Below are positions 17,091 to 25,366 of a stretch of 64,000 nt of DNA, piece after piece (within the stretch, counting starts at the first letter, position 1; every line of letters starts with the position of its first letter). The notes under the pieces are model-generated. The model saw nothing but the letters and a program-made list of their open reading frames with translations. It had not been told where the DNA came from and did no database searches. The position numbers and the translations under genes were made by a program. The stretch covers positions 44,409 through 108,408 of the forward strand of contig QXXE01000005.1 of assembly GCA_009911355.1 (NCBI GenBank), given 5' to 3'. This stretch comes from Clostridiaceae bacterium (GTDB lineage: Bacteria > Bacillota > Clostridia > Oscillospirales > Butyricicoccaceae).

Positions 17091-18174
17091 GTTCCTGTTC
17101 CTTTCCGGCAGCGTCCTGCTGGTGCTGCTCATGCTGTTCGTGGCTGTAGAGGATGCAGATCGCCGCCGCAAGCACCAGCAGCACGGCAATCAGCAGGATC
17201 ATCGCCTTCATCTCGCCCGAGGAGGTCAGCACAACCGCCGCAAGCCCCAGCGTGCCGCTGATGGCATACAGGATCGCGACCGCCTGCTTCTGGTTGAAGC
17301 CCATATCAATCAGCTTGTGATGGACATGCCCGCGGTCAGGGCTCATCGGGCTGCGGCCCTCCGCAATGCGGCGGGTGATAGCCGACGCAGTGTCAAAAAT
17401 CGGCAGCCCCAGTATCAGGAAGGGCACCGCAAAGGAAATGACCGCATAGAACTTGAACAGGCCCATAATGGAAGCCGTCGCGAGCATATACCCCAGGAAT
17501 GTCGAGCCGGTGTCGCCCATGAAGATCGACGCCGGGTTGAAATTATAAGGCATGAAACCGACACAGGCGCCCGCAAGCGCCGCCATAATGATCGCAATCA
17601 GCGGCTGCCCCGCAAGCAGCGACACCGCAAGCATGGTGACCGCCGCGATCGAGGACACGCCGACCGCAAGCCCGTCCAGGCCGTCAATCAGGTTGACGGC
17701 GTTGGTGATGCCGACAATCCAAAGAATAGTGACAGGGATCGAAAAGACGCCGAGTCCAAAATAGGTGGAATCGGAAAACGGGTTAAAGCTGGTGAACATC
17801 TCAATGCGCAGCCCGCCCATACAGACAGGGATTGCCGCTGCAAAGATCTGCACAATAAACTTGAACTTTGCCCCAAGCGCCATCATATCGTCGAAAATGC
17901 CGAGCACGACAATCACAGTCGCGCCGAGCATCACCGAAAGCATCTGCGCGCTGTATTCGCCAAACAGCAGCAGCGTACACAAAAACCCCAGGAAGATCGC
18001 AAGCCCGCCCAGGCGCGGGATGGGCTTCCTGTGCATCCGGCGGTCGTCCTTAGGGGTATCGATCGCGCCGATACGGGCGGCAAGCTGCTTGACGAAGGGC
18101 GTCAGAAAATATGACAGGAAGCCCGCCAGCGCAAACGCGCCGACGATACGCCCAATAATCTGGTATTCGGTCAT
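17077..18174 (-). CDS. tagO: MraY-family undecaprenyl-phosphate GlcNAc-1-phosphate transferase (TagO/WecA-like)
   Basis: This polytopic enzyme attaches a sugar-1-phosphate to undecaprenyl phosphate, the first step of wall teichoic acid or related polymers. The 365-residue product has about ten membrane segments and the family active-site motifs GIFDDMMALGAKFK, GITNAVNLIDGLDGLA, FNPASIFMGDTGSTFLGY and the cytoplasmic histidine loop SPDRGHVHHKLIDMGF. The conserved start RRMHRKPIPRLGG is present. The C-terminus ends in a hydrophilic His/Glu/Gln-rich tail (EQHEQHQQDAAGKEQEHGE) not needed for catalysis. It is 12 bases from trpS upstream and overlaps wecB downstream. Confidence 0.92.
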   Translation of the reverse strand: MTEYQIIGRIVGAFALAGFLSYFLTPFVKQLAARIGAIDTPKDDRRMHRKPIPRLGGLAIFLGFLCTLLLFGEYSAQMLSVMLGATVIVVLGIFDDMMALGAKFKFIVQIFAAAIPVCMGGLRIEMFTSFNPFSDSTYFGLGVFSIPVTILWIVGITNAVNLIDGLDGLAVGVSSIAAVTMLAVSLLAGQPLIAIIMAALAGACVGFMPYNFNPASIFMGDTGSTFLGYMLATASIMGLFKFYAVISFAVPFLILGLPIFDTASAITRRIAEGRSPMSPDRGHVHHKLIDMGFNQKQAVAILYAISGTLGLAAVVLTSSGEMKAMILLIAVLLVLAAAICILYSHEQHEQHQQDAAGKEQEHGEN

Positions 18175-18186
18175 AGCAGGCCCGCC

Positions 18187-19188
18187 TTAACGCTTGACGA
18201 AGCCGATCTTGCGGTACACTTTGTCAAGGGTCTTTTGTGCAATATAGGCTGCCTGCTCCGCGCCCTCCTTATAAATCTGCTCCAGATAATCCTTATTCTT
18301 CAGCAGGTCTTCGGTGGTTTCACGCACCGGGCGCAGCAGCTCGACAACAGCTTCGCCGACGGCAGGCTTAAACGCGCCGTAGCCCTTGCCTGCAAACTCA
18401 GCCTCAACCTCCTCGGGCGATTTGCCGGTTGCAGAGGCATAAATCGTGATCAGGTTGGTAATGCCGTCCTTGCCCTCGGCGCGGACAATCCGGTTGTCGG
18501 AGTCGGTGACAGCGCGCTTAAATTTGCGCATAATATCCTCCGGCTTGTCAAGCAGCAATACATAGCCGTTGGGGTTTTCGTCGGATTTGCTCATTTTTTT
18601 CGAGGGCTCGGTCAGGCTGTTGATCTTCGCGCCAACCTTCGGGTAAAAGCCCTCAGGGACGACAAAGGTATCGGAATAGATGCCGTTGAAACGCTGGGCG
18701 ATATCGCGGGTGATCTCAATATGCTGCTGCTGGTCGATACCGACCGGGACCTTGTGGGTCTGGTAAAGCAGGATATCCGCCGCCATCAGGACAGGGTAAT
18801 CGAACAGGCCGACGTTGATGTTGTCCGCATGCTTTGCCGATTTGTCCTTAAACTGGGTCATACGGCTCATCTCGCCGAACATCGTGTAGCAGTTGAGCAC
18901 CCATGCCAGCTGTGCGTGCGCCGGGACATGGCTCTGGATGAACAGGATCGATTTCTTGGGGTCAATGCCGCAGGCGATATACTGCGCAAGAAGCTCGAGC
19001 GCATTGCGCCGCAGGCCCGCCGGGTCCTGCCGGATCGTGATCGCGTGCATGTCAACGATGCAGTAAATGCAATTGTATTCGTCCTGAAGGGTGCCAAAGT
19101 GCTTGATCGCACCGAGGTAGTTGCCCAGCGTCAGATGGCCGGAAGGCTGGACACCAGAGAAAATTGTTTGCTTGTTGGGGTCTCTCAT
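18187..19188 (-). CDS. trpS: Tryptophanyl-tRNA synthetase
   Basis: TrpRS charges tRNA-Trp. The 333-residue class I enzyme starts near SGVQPSGHLTLGNYLGAIK (the HIGH-type site) and has PVGIDQQQHIEITRDIA and KKMSKSDENPNG (the KMSKS loop). Length is normal. AAGGAAG lies nine bases before the ATG, and a promoter is seen at 19240-19268. It sits where rpoB is usually found, downstream of rplL, but behind the rplL terminator. Confidence 0.97.
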   Translation of the reverse strand: MRDPNKQTIFSGVQPSGHLTLGNYLGAIKHFGTLQDEYNCIYCIVDMHAITIRQDPAGLRRNALELLAQYIACGIDPKKSILFIQSHVPAHAQLAWVLNCYTMFGEMSRMTQFKDKSAKHADNINVGLFDYPVLMAADILLYQTHKVPVGIDQQQHIEITRDIAQRFNGIYSDTFVVPEGFYPKVGAKINSLTEPSKKMSKSDENPNGYVLLLDKPEDIMRKFKRAVTDSDNRIVRAEGKDGITNLITIYASATGKSPEEVEAEFAGKGYGAFKPAVGEAVVELLRPVRETTEDLLKNKDYLEQIYKEGAEQAAYIAQKTLDKVYRKIGFVKR

Positions 19189-19239
19189 CTATAATGACTT
19201 CCTTTGCAGTAAATTTACGTATTTGGCAATACTTCCGTT

Positions 19240-19268
19240 ATCATATCATAAAATGCGCGCAGATGCAA
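19240..19268 (-). promoter_or_regulatory. trpS promoter
   Basis: TTGCAT (19268-19263), 17 bases and TATGAT (19245-19240) on the minus strand, about 50 bases before trpS. The bases between 19269 and 19465 hold nothing recognisable; no T-box motif was found for trpS. Confidence 0.7.
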
Positions 19269-19470
19269 GCGAATATCAGCCGAAATTCGTGCCTGGCTTG
19301 TGTTCGCGTGCAATTCAGGGAAGGCTGCTGCCGGTTTTAGCACCCGCACAGCAGCCCTCCCCCAATCGTTTTTCCACCCAACCGGTTTGCCGCTCCCGCT
19401 AAACTCCCGCGCTTTGCGCCTTTACCAGCCGCCCCCTCCAATCGCCATAAGCACCTGCCAGCCGCGAAAA

Positions 19471-19510
19471 AAAACAGTATACTACCCGTTGTGGATAGCA
19501 TACTGTTTTT
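19471..19510 (-). terminator. Strong terminator of the rplJ-rplL operon
   Basis: On the minus strand AAAACAGTAT (19509-19500) pairs with ATACTGTTTT (19480-19471) and is followed by a run of T (TTTTTTTTCG). It lies 72 bases past rplL and isolates the operon from trpS. Confidence 0.9.
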
Positions 19511-19581
19511 CATAACACCTTATATGGCAATTGCGTCATGCACATCTGCCGAAGGCTTCTTTCTGATTTTGGTGAAGCAGA

Positions 19582-19953
19582 TTACTTGAGGGTAACGGTA
19601 GCGCCGGCAGCCTCGAGCTTCTCCTTGATCGCTTCAGCGTCTTCCTTAGAAGCAGCTTCCTTGATGACGGACGGAGCCTCGTCAACCTTCGCCTTAGCTT
19701 CCTTCAGGCCAAGGCCGGTGATCTCGCGGACAACCTTGATTACATTGATCTTGGAAGAGCCAGCAGAGGTCAGCTCAACGTCGAACTCGGTCTGCTCAGC
19801 AGCCGCAGCAGCTTCGCCGCCGGCAGCGCCAGCACCTGCAACAGCAACCGGCATTGCGGAAACGCCAAACTCTTCCTCGAGGGCCTTAACCAGTTCAGCC
19901 AGCTCCAGAACCTTCAGTTCCTTTACGGCGTCCATAATTTCCTGAATCGTCAT
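19582..19953 (-). CDS. rplL: Ribosomal protein bL12 (L7/L12)
   Basis: The stalk protein that recruits translational GTPases. The 123-residue product has the N-terminal dimer domain ([20 protein letters not shown]), an Ala/Gly-rich hinge at about residues 38-54 and the C-terminal domain with [26 protein letters not shown]. It follows rplJ by 35 bases and is closed by the terminator at 19471-19510. No rpoB follows. Confidence 0.98.
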   Translation of the reverse strand: MTIQEIMDAVKELKVLELAELVKALEEEFGVSAMPVAVAGAGAAGGEAAAAAEQTEFDVELTSAGSSKINVIKVVREITGLGLKEAKAKVDEAPSVIKEAASKEDAEAIKEKLEAAGATVTLK

Positions 19954-19988
19954 GGTAATAATACCTCCAATTTTGTAAATTTTGTGTT

Positions 19989-20561
19989 TTACTCAGCAGC
20001 GGGTGCTTCTTCAGCAGGGGCCGCAGTCTTCTCAGCAACAAGGCTGGAGACGAGCGCTTCGCCGTCCTCGGTCTTCTTCGCGATATTGTCCAGCGCAATT
20101 ACCAGCTGGGTAATCGGGAAGTTGAAGCCATACAGTACCTGGGCGATGAGGCCCTCCTTGCTCGGCATGTCGGCAAGGCGCTGTACGCCAGCAGCGTCGA
20201 TCGCTTCCCCTTCGAGGAAGCCGATCTTGATCTTGAAATTCTCGTGGGTCTTCGCGTAAGCAGCGAGGATCTTCGCGGGGGCTACGACGTCGTCGGTCGT
20301 GCTGACCGCAAGCGCGGTCGTCCCGTTCAGGTGCTCGTCAAACGCGCTCAGGCCGAGCTCATCGGCGGCAAAGCGGAGCATGGTGTTCTTCACAACCGCG
20401 TAATCAACGCCCGCGCTACGCAGCTCACGGCGGAGCTTGGTATCGTCTTCCACGTTGATGCCCTTGTAATCCACCAGCACGCCGGCCGGGGAATTCTTGA
20501 TCTTTTCGACCAGAGAAGCAACGAGAGCCTTCTTTTCTTCGAGAACCTTTGCGTTAGGCAT
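19989..20561 (-). CDS. rplJ: Ribosomal protein uL10
   Basis: L10 anchors the L12 dimers to the ribosome. The 190-residue product shows [22 protein letters not shown], the [11 protein letters not shown] motif and a C-terminal helix with Ala/Glu-rich tail for L12 binding. GGAGG precedes the ATG. It has its own promoter and an L10 leader with an attenuator hairpin, which implies feedback by the L10-L12 complex. Confidence 0.98.
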   Translation of the reverse strand: MPNAKVLEEKKALVASLVEKIKNSPAGVLVDYKGINVEDDTKLRRELRSAGVDYAVVKNTMLRFAADELGLSAFDEHLNGTTALAVSTTDDVVAPAKILAAYAKTHENFKIKIGFLEGEAIDAAGVQRLADMPSKEGLIAQVLYGFNFPITQLVIALDNIAKKTEDGEALVSSLVAEKTAAPAEEAPAAE

Positions 20562-20587
20562 CTTGTTTCACCTCCATTACAAATAAA

Positions 20588-20619
20588 GTGCCCTCTTGTG
20601 CAAAGACACAGGAGGGCAC
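20588..20619 (-). terminator. Attenuator hairpin in the rplJ leader
   Basis: GTGCCCTCTTGTG (20588-20600) and CACAGGAGGGCAC (20607-20619) form a 13-bp stem with one G-T pair. On the minus strand it is followed by TTTATTTG and then the rplJ ribosome site. It sits just downstream of the L10 leader, as expected for transcription attenuation. Confidence 0.7.
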
Positions 20620-20640
20620 ACAAAAAACACGTTTTGCGCT

Positions 20641-20697
20641 GACCTCGGCAGGCGGCGGGAGAGCCTTTGCCTCAAAAGGAGACCTGCTGTCTTTGAC
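20641..20697 (-). ncRNA. Ribosomal protein L10 leader
   Basis: The minus strand reads AAAGACAGCAGGT, a variable stem and CTGCCGAGGTC, the hallmark kink-turn strands of the L10 leader family. Position (after the promoter at 20710-20738 and before the attenuator) agrees. The L10(L12)4 complex would bind here and control rplJ-rplL expression. Confidence 0.8.
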
Positions 20698-20709
20698 CAA
20701 GCAACTAGC

Positions 20710-20738
20710 AGTATATCAGACAATAGCCGTCTTGTCAA
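20710..20738 (-). promoter_or_regulatory. rplJ-rplL promoter
   Basis: TTGACA (20738-20733), 17 bases and TATACT (20715-20710) on the minus strand, a near-perfect promoter that makes rplJL independent of the upstream rpmG operon. Confidence 0.85.
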
Positions 20739-20788
20739 TACCTTCCGTGCAGTCTTTTGCAAAAAAACCGCAAAAGCGGAGCCAGCGC

Positions 20789-20893
20789 ACCCCCATCCCC
20801 GCCCGCAGGCGGCGAAAGGGAGTCCAGAGGGACGAGTCCCTCTGGTGCCCGCCGCACAGGCGCGGGTGCAGGGCAGAGCCCTGCGCGGGCAGA
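20789..20893. repeat. Dispersed palindromic repeat, copy 6
   Basis: Order: module C in reverse (CCCGCCCGCAGGCGG), module B as CCAGAGGGACGAGTCCCTCTGG (22 bases, at 20822-20843), then CGCGGGTGCAGGGCAGAGCCCTGCGCG. It lies between rplA and the rplJ promoter. This intact copy is the best reference for the interrupted copy at 36403-36660. Confidence 0.8.
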
Positions 20894-20901
20894 CGGAGCC
20901 C

Positions 20902-21596
20902 TTAGTCGGTCAGGCGGACCGGGTTGACCTTCACGCCGGGGCCCATCGTGGAAGCCACGACGCAGGAACGCACATACTGGCCCTTCGCAGCCGCCGGCTT
21001 TGCCTTGATGATCGCGCCAACGAGCGCATTGAAGTTGTCCAGCAGCTTCTCCTGGCCAAACGACGCCTTGCCGATCGGGCAGTGGATGATGTTGGTCTGT
21101 CCAGGCGGTACTCGATCTTACCAGCCTTGGACTCCTGGACAGCCTTCGCAACATCCATCGAAACCGTGCCCGCCTTGGGGTTCGGCATCAGGCCCTTCGG
21201 GCCAAGGATCTTACCCAGGCGACCCACGATCCCCATCATATCCGGGGTCGCAATGACAACGTCATAATCAAAGAAGTTTTCCTTCGTGATCTTCTCAACC
21301 ATATCCTCCGCGCCAACGTATTCCGCGCCTGCCGCAGCGGCTTCCTCAGCCTTCGGGCCCTTCGCGAATACCAGCACGCGCACCTGCTTGCCGGTGCCGT
21401 GCGGCAGGACGATCGCGCCGCGTACCTGCTGGTCAGCATGGCGGGAGTCGACGCCCAGCTTGACATGCAGCTCGACAGTCTCGTCAAACTTTGCCTTCGC
21501 AGTGGAGATCACGGTGTTCAGCGCTTCCGCCGGGTCGTACAGCTTGCTGCGGTCGATCAGCTTTGCGCTCTCTACATATTTTTTACCTTTGCGCAC
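20902..21596 (-). CDS. rplA: Ribosomal protein uL1, with a one-base frameshift
   Basis: L1 binds 23S rRNA at the L1 stalk and represses its own operon. The first 167 residues are normal ([16 protein letters not shown]..., [52 protein letters not shown]). After KIEYRLD the frame is lost; reading one base over restores the expected IIHCPIG, an EKLLDNF-type helix, the Arg-Ser-Cys block and the C-terminus VNPVRLTD ending at 20902. A single A is missing near 21098 in what should be GACAAGACC. Total length is 695 bases; one more base gives the usual 231-residue L1. Sequencing or assembly error is the likeliest cause. Confidence 0.9.
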
Positions 21597-21691
21597 AATA
21601 AATATCCTCCTTTAGTGGTACAGCGGGAATTCCCCTCCCACTTAGGCAGCCGTTTTTACGCTGCCGGTGAAAAATTCATGTTTTCCAGCGT

Positions 21692-22117
21692 TTATTCCTG
21701 GACAGTGATGCCCATCGAACGGGCAGTGCCCGCGATCATGCTCATTGCGGCCTCAAGGGAAGCGGCGTTGAGGTCGGGCATCTTGGTCTCGGCGATCTTC
21801 TGCACGTCCTCCTTGGAGATGGACGCAACCTTCTGCTTGTTCGGGACCGCAGAGCCGGACTCGATCTTGCACGCCTTCTTGATGAGGACAGCCGCCGGGG
21901 GGGTCTTGGTGATAAAGCTGAAGGAACGGTCAGCGTAAACCGTAATCACGACCGGGATGATAAGGCCCGCGTCATTCTTGGTGCGCTCATTGAATTCCTT
22001 GGTAAACGCCATGATGTTCACGCCGTGCTGGCCGAGCGCAGGGCCTACCGGGGGGGCAGGGGTAGCCTTGCCCGCAGGGATCTGGAGCTTGATATAGCCA
22101 ATAACTTTCTGTGCCAT
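21692..22117 (-). CDS. rplK: Ribosomal protein uL11
   Basis: L11 forms the GTPase-associated centre with 23S rRNA. The 141-residue product starts [36 protein letters not shown] and ends with the CTD region [14 protein letters not shown] sequence and [16 protein letters not shown]. Start 22117 follows AAGGAGG; an upstream in-frame start at 22180 lies in non-coding sequence. It is co-transcribed with rplA; the 95-base interval has a CGGCAGC/GCTGCCG hairpin that could serve L1 autoregulation. Confidence 0.97.
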   Translation of the reverse strand: MAQKVIGYIKLQIPAGKATPAPPVGPALGQHGVNIMAFTKEFNERTKNDAGLIIPVVITVYADRSFSFITKTPPAAVLIKKACKIESGSAVPNKQKVASISKEDVQKIAETKMPDLNAASLEAAMSMIAGTARSMGITVQE

Positions 22118-22420
22118 AATTGAGGTTTCCTCCTTAAAAAGTGTGGTGGCTGGCGAACGGGGCACCCCCCGCTCTCCCACGTGCCGGGCGCATCAAAACG
22201 GGACGCGCGCAAACAGGGGGCCCTCCCCCTCCGCGCCTTAGCGCGCATCCGGCCCGCCGCAAAGCGGCGGGGAACCCACGCGCACGGCGCGGGCATATTG
22301 TTAGTACGGGGCTGGCCCGGTGAGCTGCCCAGCGGGGGGCTGCCCGCAGGGGGCCATCCGCCGTCCCACGCGCAAAAAGCGCATCGGGCGGGAGCTGGGC
22401 AGGCCCCAGCGTGGGCGGGG
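22118..22420. other. GC-rich spacer between nusG and rplK
   Basis: These 300 bases hold no gene. Visible structures are CCGCCG-CAAA-GCGGCGG near 22253-22270 and a long-range CCCACGC/GCGTGGG pair. Such a long spacer is unusual within this operon, where nusG and rplK normally lie within about 100-150 bases. Confidence 0.4.
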
Positions 22421-22948
22421 TTAGTCGGAAAGCGGCTCTACCTGGTCAAGCCGGAGCTCGGCAGGGGTATCGCGCCCAAACATGGGGACGATCACCCGCA
22501 CCATGTTCCGTGCAGGCTCGAGCGCATCGACAACGCCAATGAACCCAGCCAGCTTGTCGTCAATGATCCGCACACTGTCGCCGACAGCATAGCCGATCTC
22601 GATCTCGCGTTTCTCAACCCCCATTGCTGCGACCTCTTCGTCGGTCAGCGGGATCGGCTTGTTCGAGTTGGGACTGACAAAGCCGGTACAGCCGCGCGTA
22701 TTGCGCACGAGATACCAGGTATCGTCGGTCATGACCATCTTGACAAGCACATAGCCGGGGAAGAGCTTGCGCTCGACCTCGCGCTTTTTGCCGTCCTTGA
22801 TTTCGGTGACGGTCTCCACAGGGATGTTGACTGCGGTGATCAGGTCGTGGAGCTTCAGGTTTTCCACCGCGTTTTCGATCGACGAGGCTACTTTATTTTC
22901 GTAGCCGGAGTATGTGTGTACCACATACCATTTTGCTGCATCTGACAT
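22421..22948 (-). CDS. nusG: Transcription termination/antitermination factor NusG
   Basis: NusG binds RNA polymerase and controls pausing and termination, and couples to the ribosome. The 175-residue product has the NGN domain (KWYVVHTYSGYENKVASSIE, RKLFPGYVLVKMVMTDDTWYLVRNTRGCTGFV) and a KOW domain (GDSVRIIDDKLAGFIGVVDALEPARNMVRVIVPMFGRDTPAELRLDQVEPL). It lies 16 bases after secE in the standard order rpmG-secE-nusG. Confidence 0.98.
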   Translation of the reverse strand: MSDAAKWYVVHTYSGYENKVASSIENAVENLKLHDLITAVNIPVETVTEIKDGKKREVERKLFPGYVLVKMVMTDDTWYLVRNTRGCTGFVSPNSNKPIPLTDEEVAAMGVEKREIEIGYAVGDSVRIIDDKLAGFIGVVDALEPARNMVRVIVPMFGRDTPAELRLDQVEPLSD

Positions 22949-22964
22949 CCTGACCCTTTCTGCG

Positions 22965-23204
22965 TTAGCCGCCGAGCATCCCGATCACAGCGGCAACGAC
23001 GCCGCCGAAAACGAGGTCTAAGACCCAAACGAAGACGCCCACGATCAGGACCGCGGCGATGACGACAAGCACGTTGTTGAGGGTCTGCTGTCTCGTCGGC
23101 CAGACGATCTTGCGGACCTCTGCCTTCAGCTCACGCCACCATTTGCCGAAGCGGGCAAAGATGGAGGGCTTGCCGGGCTTGCCGTTCTTTTTTTCATCTG
23201 CCAT
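22965..23204 (-). CDS. secE: Preprotein translocase subunit SecE
   Basis: The small essential clamp of the SecYEG channel. The 79-residue product has the amphipathic helix WWRELKAEVRKIVWPTRQQTLNN followed by one membrane segment (VLVVIAAVLIVGVFVWVLDLVFGG). A Lys-rich N-terminal stretch is typical of Gram-positive SecE. Confidence 0.96.
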   Translation of the reverse strand: MADEKKNGKPGKPSIFARFGKWWRELKAEVRKIVWPTRQQTLNNVLVVIAAVLIVGVFVWVLDLVFGGVVAAVIGMLGG

Positions 23205-23228
23205 GAAGCTGCATCCTTTCTTTTCGGC

Positions 23229-23378
23229 TTACTTCGTCTCGCGATGGACAGTATGCTTTCTGCAAAAACGGCAGTACTTGTTCATCTCCAGACGGTCGGG
23301 ATCGTTCTTTTTGTTCTTCATCGTGTTGTAGTTCCTTTGCTTGCACTCTGTGCAGGCGAGCGTTACTCGAACGCGCAT
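23229..23378 (-). CDS. rpmG: Ribosomal protein bL33
   Basis: A 49-residue L33 read from ATG 23378 to TAA at 23229. It begins [19 protein letters not shown] and ends in [15 protein letters not shown], with both zinc-binding CxxC pairs (CTEC and CRFC), so this is the zinc-dependent form. GGAGG lies seven bases upstream. It is the first gene of rpmG-secE-nusG-rplK-rplA. Confidence 0.96.
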   Translation of the reverse strand: MRVRVTLACTECKQRNYNTMKNKKNDPDRLEMNKYCRFCRKHTVHRETK

Positions 23379-23575
23379 AGCGGCACCTCCTCAATAAATT
23401 TGCGTCCTGCGGGGCGGGGCTGCGCCCTCCCGCGGCGCTTTTGCGGCCTGTCCATCCCCGGCGTTTCGCACTTGGCGGATGCAGGCCCATTGCCTCCCTT
23501 TGCAGCGGCCCCCTGCGGCGCGAGGGACACGACCCCTTGCTCCGCGCAAAAAAAAGAACCTGCATAGGTGTAATT

Positions 23576-23604
23576 ATTATAGCACGGGAGGGGGCTGCGG
23601 TCAA
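23576..23604 (-). promoter_or_regulatory. Promoter of the rpmG-secE-nusG-rplK-rplA operon
   Basis: TTGACC (23604-23599), 17 bases and TATAAT (23581-23576) on the minus strand. It leaves a leader of about 190 GC-rich bases before rpmG. Confidence 0.8.
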
Positions 23605-23643
23605 CCATATTTTTTCAAAAAAAGCTACATTTTTATCGGGTTT

Positions 23644-23654
23644 TATGGTATAAT
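23644..23654 (+). promoter_or_regulatory. Extended -10 promoter of ruvX
   Basis: TATGGTATAAT matches the TRTGnTATAAT extended -10 consensus exactly; the -35 region is weak. It lies 65 bases before the ruvX start and is divergent from the rpmG promoter. Confidence 0.6.
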
Positions 23655-23719
23655 TCCAGACAGGAACACCAAATGCATACATAAGGCGTAGGAAAAGAAC
23701 GCAAACGGAGGTCGGAAAA

Positions 23720-24133
23720 ATGCGGATTTTGGGGATTGATTATGGGGATGCGCGGACGGGGCTGTCGGTATCGGACGCGACAGGGCTCCTTGCGGGGTCG
23801 CCGTCGGTCATTGAGGAATGGAACCGGGACCGGCTGCTTGAGCGGCTGGCAGCATACATCCGGGCGGAACGGATTGAGGAAATCGTCCTCGGGTATCCGA
23901 AAAACATGGACGGCACGGCGGGCGGGCGCGCGCAGAAATGCGAAGAGCTGGCGCGCGACCTAGAGCGTGAAACGGGGCTGCGGGTCGTTTTATGGGATGA
24001 GCGGCGCACGACGGTTGCGGCGCATGCGATCCTGCACGAGACGGGGAAGCGGGCGAAGAAGCATCGGAAGACGGTAGACGCGGTGGCGGCGGCGCTGATC
24101 CTCCAGGGCTACCTGGACTACCGCCGGCAGTGA
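23720..24133 (+). CDS. ruvX: Putative pre-16S rRNA nuclease / RuvX (YqgF)
   Basis: YqgF/RuvX is an RNase H-fold nuclease linked to 5' maturation of 16S rRNA and earlier to Holliday-junction resolution. The 137-residue product keeps the acidic motifs MRILGIDYGDARTGLSVSD, IVLGYPKNMDG, LWDERRTT and HRKTVDAVAAALILQGYLD. CGGAGG precedes the ATG. It is transcribed alone. Confidence 0.93.
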   Translation: MRILGIDYGDARTGLSVSDATGLLAGSPSVIEEWNRDRLLERLAAYIRAERIEEIVLGYPKNMDGTAGGRAQKCEELARDLERETGLRVVLWDERRTTVAAHAILHETGKRAKKHRKTVDAVAAALILQGYLDYRRQ

Positions 24134-24149
24134 TTTTTTGCCTTGGGTG

Positions 24150-24262
24150 CCCTTGCTGCGCGTTCTCGGGGCGCCGCCCCGGACCCCGGCCCTGCGCGGG
24201 CAGCGCCAGAGGGACTCGTCCCTCTGGACTCCCTCCCACGCCTGCGGGCGGGACGGGGGCTT
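24150..24262. repeat. Dispersed palindromic repeat, copy 7
   Basis: It contains GGGGCGCCGCCCC, CCCTGCGCGGGCAGCG, module B as CCAGAGGGACTCGTCCCTCTGG (22 bases, at 24204-24225) and module C (CGCCTGCGGGCGGGACG). It begins 17 bases after the ruvX stop. Confidence 0.8.
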
Positions 24263-24285
24263 CTGCTGGTTCTTTTGTGTGTGCT

Positions 24286-24317
24286 GGCCAGCCCGCCATA
24301 AGGGCAGCGGGCTGGCC
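24286..24317. repeat. Recurrent CAGCCCGC/GCGGGCTG hairpin, copy 2
   Basis: GGCCAGCCCGC (24286-24296) and GCGGGCTGGCC (24307-24317) form a perfect 11-bp stem around CATAAGGGCA. It follows repeat copy 7 directly. Confidence 0.7.
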
Positions 24318-24346
24318 GGTTTCCTGCACAGGTAATATTTGACAGG

Positions 24347-24376
24347 AAAAGCCATCCGATACTTCGGATGGCTTTT
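24347..24376. terminator. Bidirectional terminator between ruvX and the phospholipase-like gene
   Basis: AAAAGCCATCCGA (24347-24359) pairs with TCGGATGGCTTTT (24364-24376) around TACT, with T runs on both strands. It serves convergent genes. Confidence 0.85.
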
Positions 24377-24460
24377 TGAGCAAATTTCTTTCGCTTGAAT
24401 CTTGACTGCGCAGCTGTTTCCCTCGCCCCGTCCGTTGCATGACAGGGCGGGCCCGAATGC

Positions 24461-25060
24461 TTAGGCCAGCGCCGCCGCCGGGACGCTCTCGCCCACGTAT
24501 GCGATCTGGATAACCGACAACAGCAGGATGGTCACCGCCTGCGTGATGTATTCGATATCATTTTCAATGCAGTGATGTACTGTGTAGTATTTATAACGGT
24601 GGTGCAGCCGCTCTATGCGCTGCTCCAGCGCCTCCAGCGACGTCGCAGGGATGATCGGCGAAGCCCAATCGTGGAACTTCGCGTCGTTCAGCCGGTGACG
24701 CAGCCCTACGCAGATGCGCTTCTCATAAATATAATGCATCAGCAGGCAGCGGTCGTAAATATCATCGTTATGCGGATAACAGAAAAAATCAGTCAGGTAA
24801 TGGCAGATTTCCCCCAGGTCAACCGAAAGGTCGTGCCCATTGTGGTCGCCGATCGTGTAAGTGCCCAGGAACACCCGCAGCTTTTCCATCACCTCATCAT
24901 ACATCACCGACGGGTAATGCCGCTTGGTCAGGTAAGTGCCCGTCAGGTCGGGCTTGAGATTGCCATAGAGAAAGCCTGCCTCGTCAAACGTTACGCCACA
25001 GCGTTCCTCCACATGCGAAAGAAGGAGCTTTGCGACACGGGTATGCGAAAGGGAATCCAT
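24461..25060 (-). CDS. Zinc-dependent phospholipase C family protein (putative)
   Basis: The 199-residue, His- and Asp-rich product resembles the PF00882 zinc-dependent phospholipase C family. Seen are MDSLSHTRVAKLLLSHVEE, LYGNLKPDLTGTYLTKRHYPS, then DHNGHDLSVDLGEICHYLTDFFCYPHND, with several histidines and aspartates placed like the tri-metal site, and a later HDWAS. There is no signal peptide, unlike secreted clostridial toxins, so this is probably one of the cytoplasmic or membrane-associated relatives of unknown substrate. A C-terminal hydrophobic helix (ITQAVTILLLSVIQIAYVG) is present. GGAGG precedes the ATG. Confidence 0.6.
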   Translation of the reverse strand: MDSLSHTRVAKLLLSHVEERCGVTFDEAGFLYGNLKPDLTGTYLTKRHYPSVMYDEVMEKLRVFLGTYTIGDHNGHDLSVDLGEICHYLTDFFCYPHNDDIYDRCLLMHYIYEKRICVGLRHRLNDAKFHDWASPIIPATSLEALEQRIERLHHRYKYYTVHHCIENDIEYITQAVTILLLSVIQIAYVGESVPAAALA

Positions 25061-25232
25061 TTATAATCCTCCCATGATGAATCCGGGCACAGCCTTGCGC
25101 GGCGTGCCGAAAAAGTCCGTTCCAAGTATGCGCACCTGCTGCCGCTGCGTCAGGGGCTGAAAGCTTTTCTGCTCCCTGCCTTTCTCGCCGCCGCGCAGCT
25201 TTGTAAAAATTCTGTTAAGTCGCTGCTTGAAC

Positions 25233-25261
25233 ATTATACCACAGCGGTGCGTAAATGTCAC
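25233..25261 (-). promoter_or_regulatory. Promoter of the phospholipase-like gene
   Basis: GTGACA (25261-25256), 17 bases and TATAAT (25238-25233) on the minus strand, with TGTGG before the -10 (extended -10). The leader is about 165 bases. The stretch 25262-25366 holds nothing else. Confidence 0.75.
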
Positions 25262-25366
25262 GCGCTTTTTTCAAAATTATTCATGAGAAATTCCGGCAGC
25301 GCCGCAACATCCGTCTTTTCCGGGAGTCAGCCCCGTTTTGCAAGATTCCCTGTGCCCTGCCGCCCC

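Noticed and set aside
19189..19470. T-box or Trp-responsive leader for trpS
   Set aside because: No GGTGGNACC core or terminator/antiterminator pair was found between the promoter and trpS; the leader is only about 50 bases.
20735..21154. Separate minus-strand gene after rplA
   Set aside because: It is the wrong-frame reading of the region after the rplA frameshift and of the repeat copy; the true L1 C-terminus is in another frame ending at 20902.
25061..25234. 57-codon frame just upstream of the phospholipase-like gene
   Set aside because: Its ATG overlaps the -10 box of the promoter at 25233-25261, so it would not be in the transcript.
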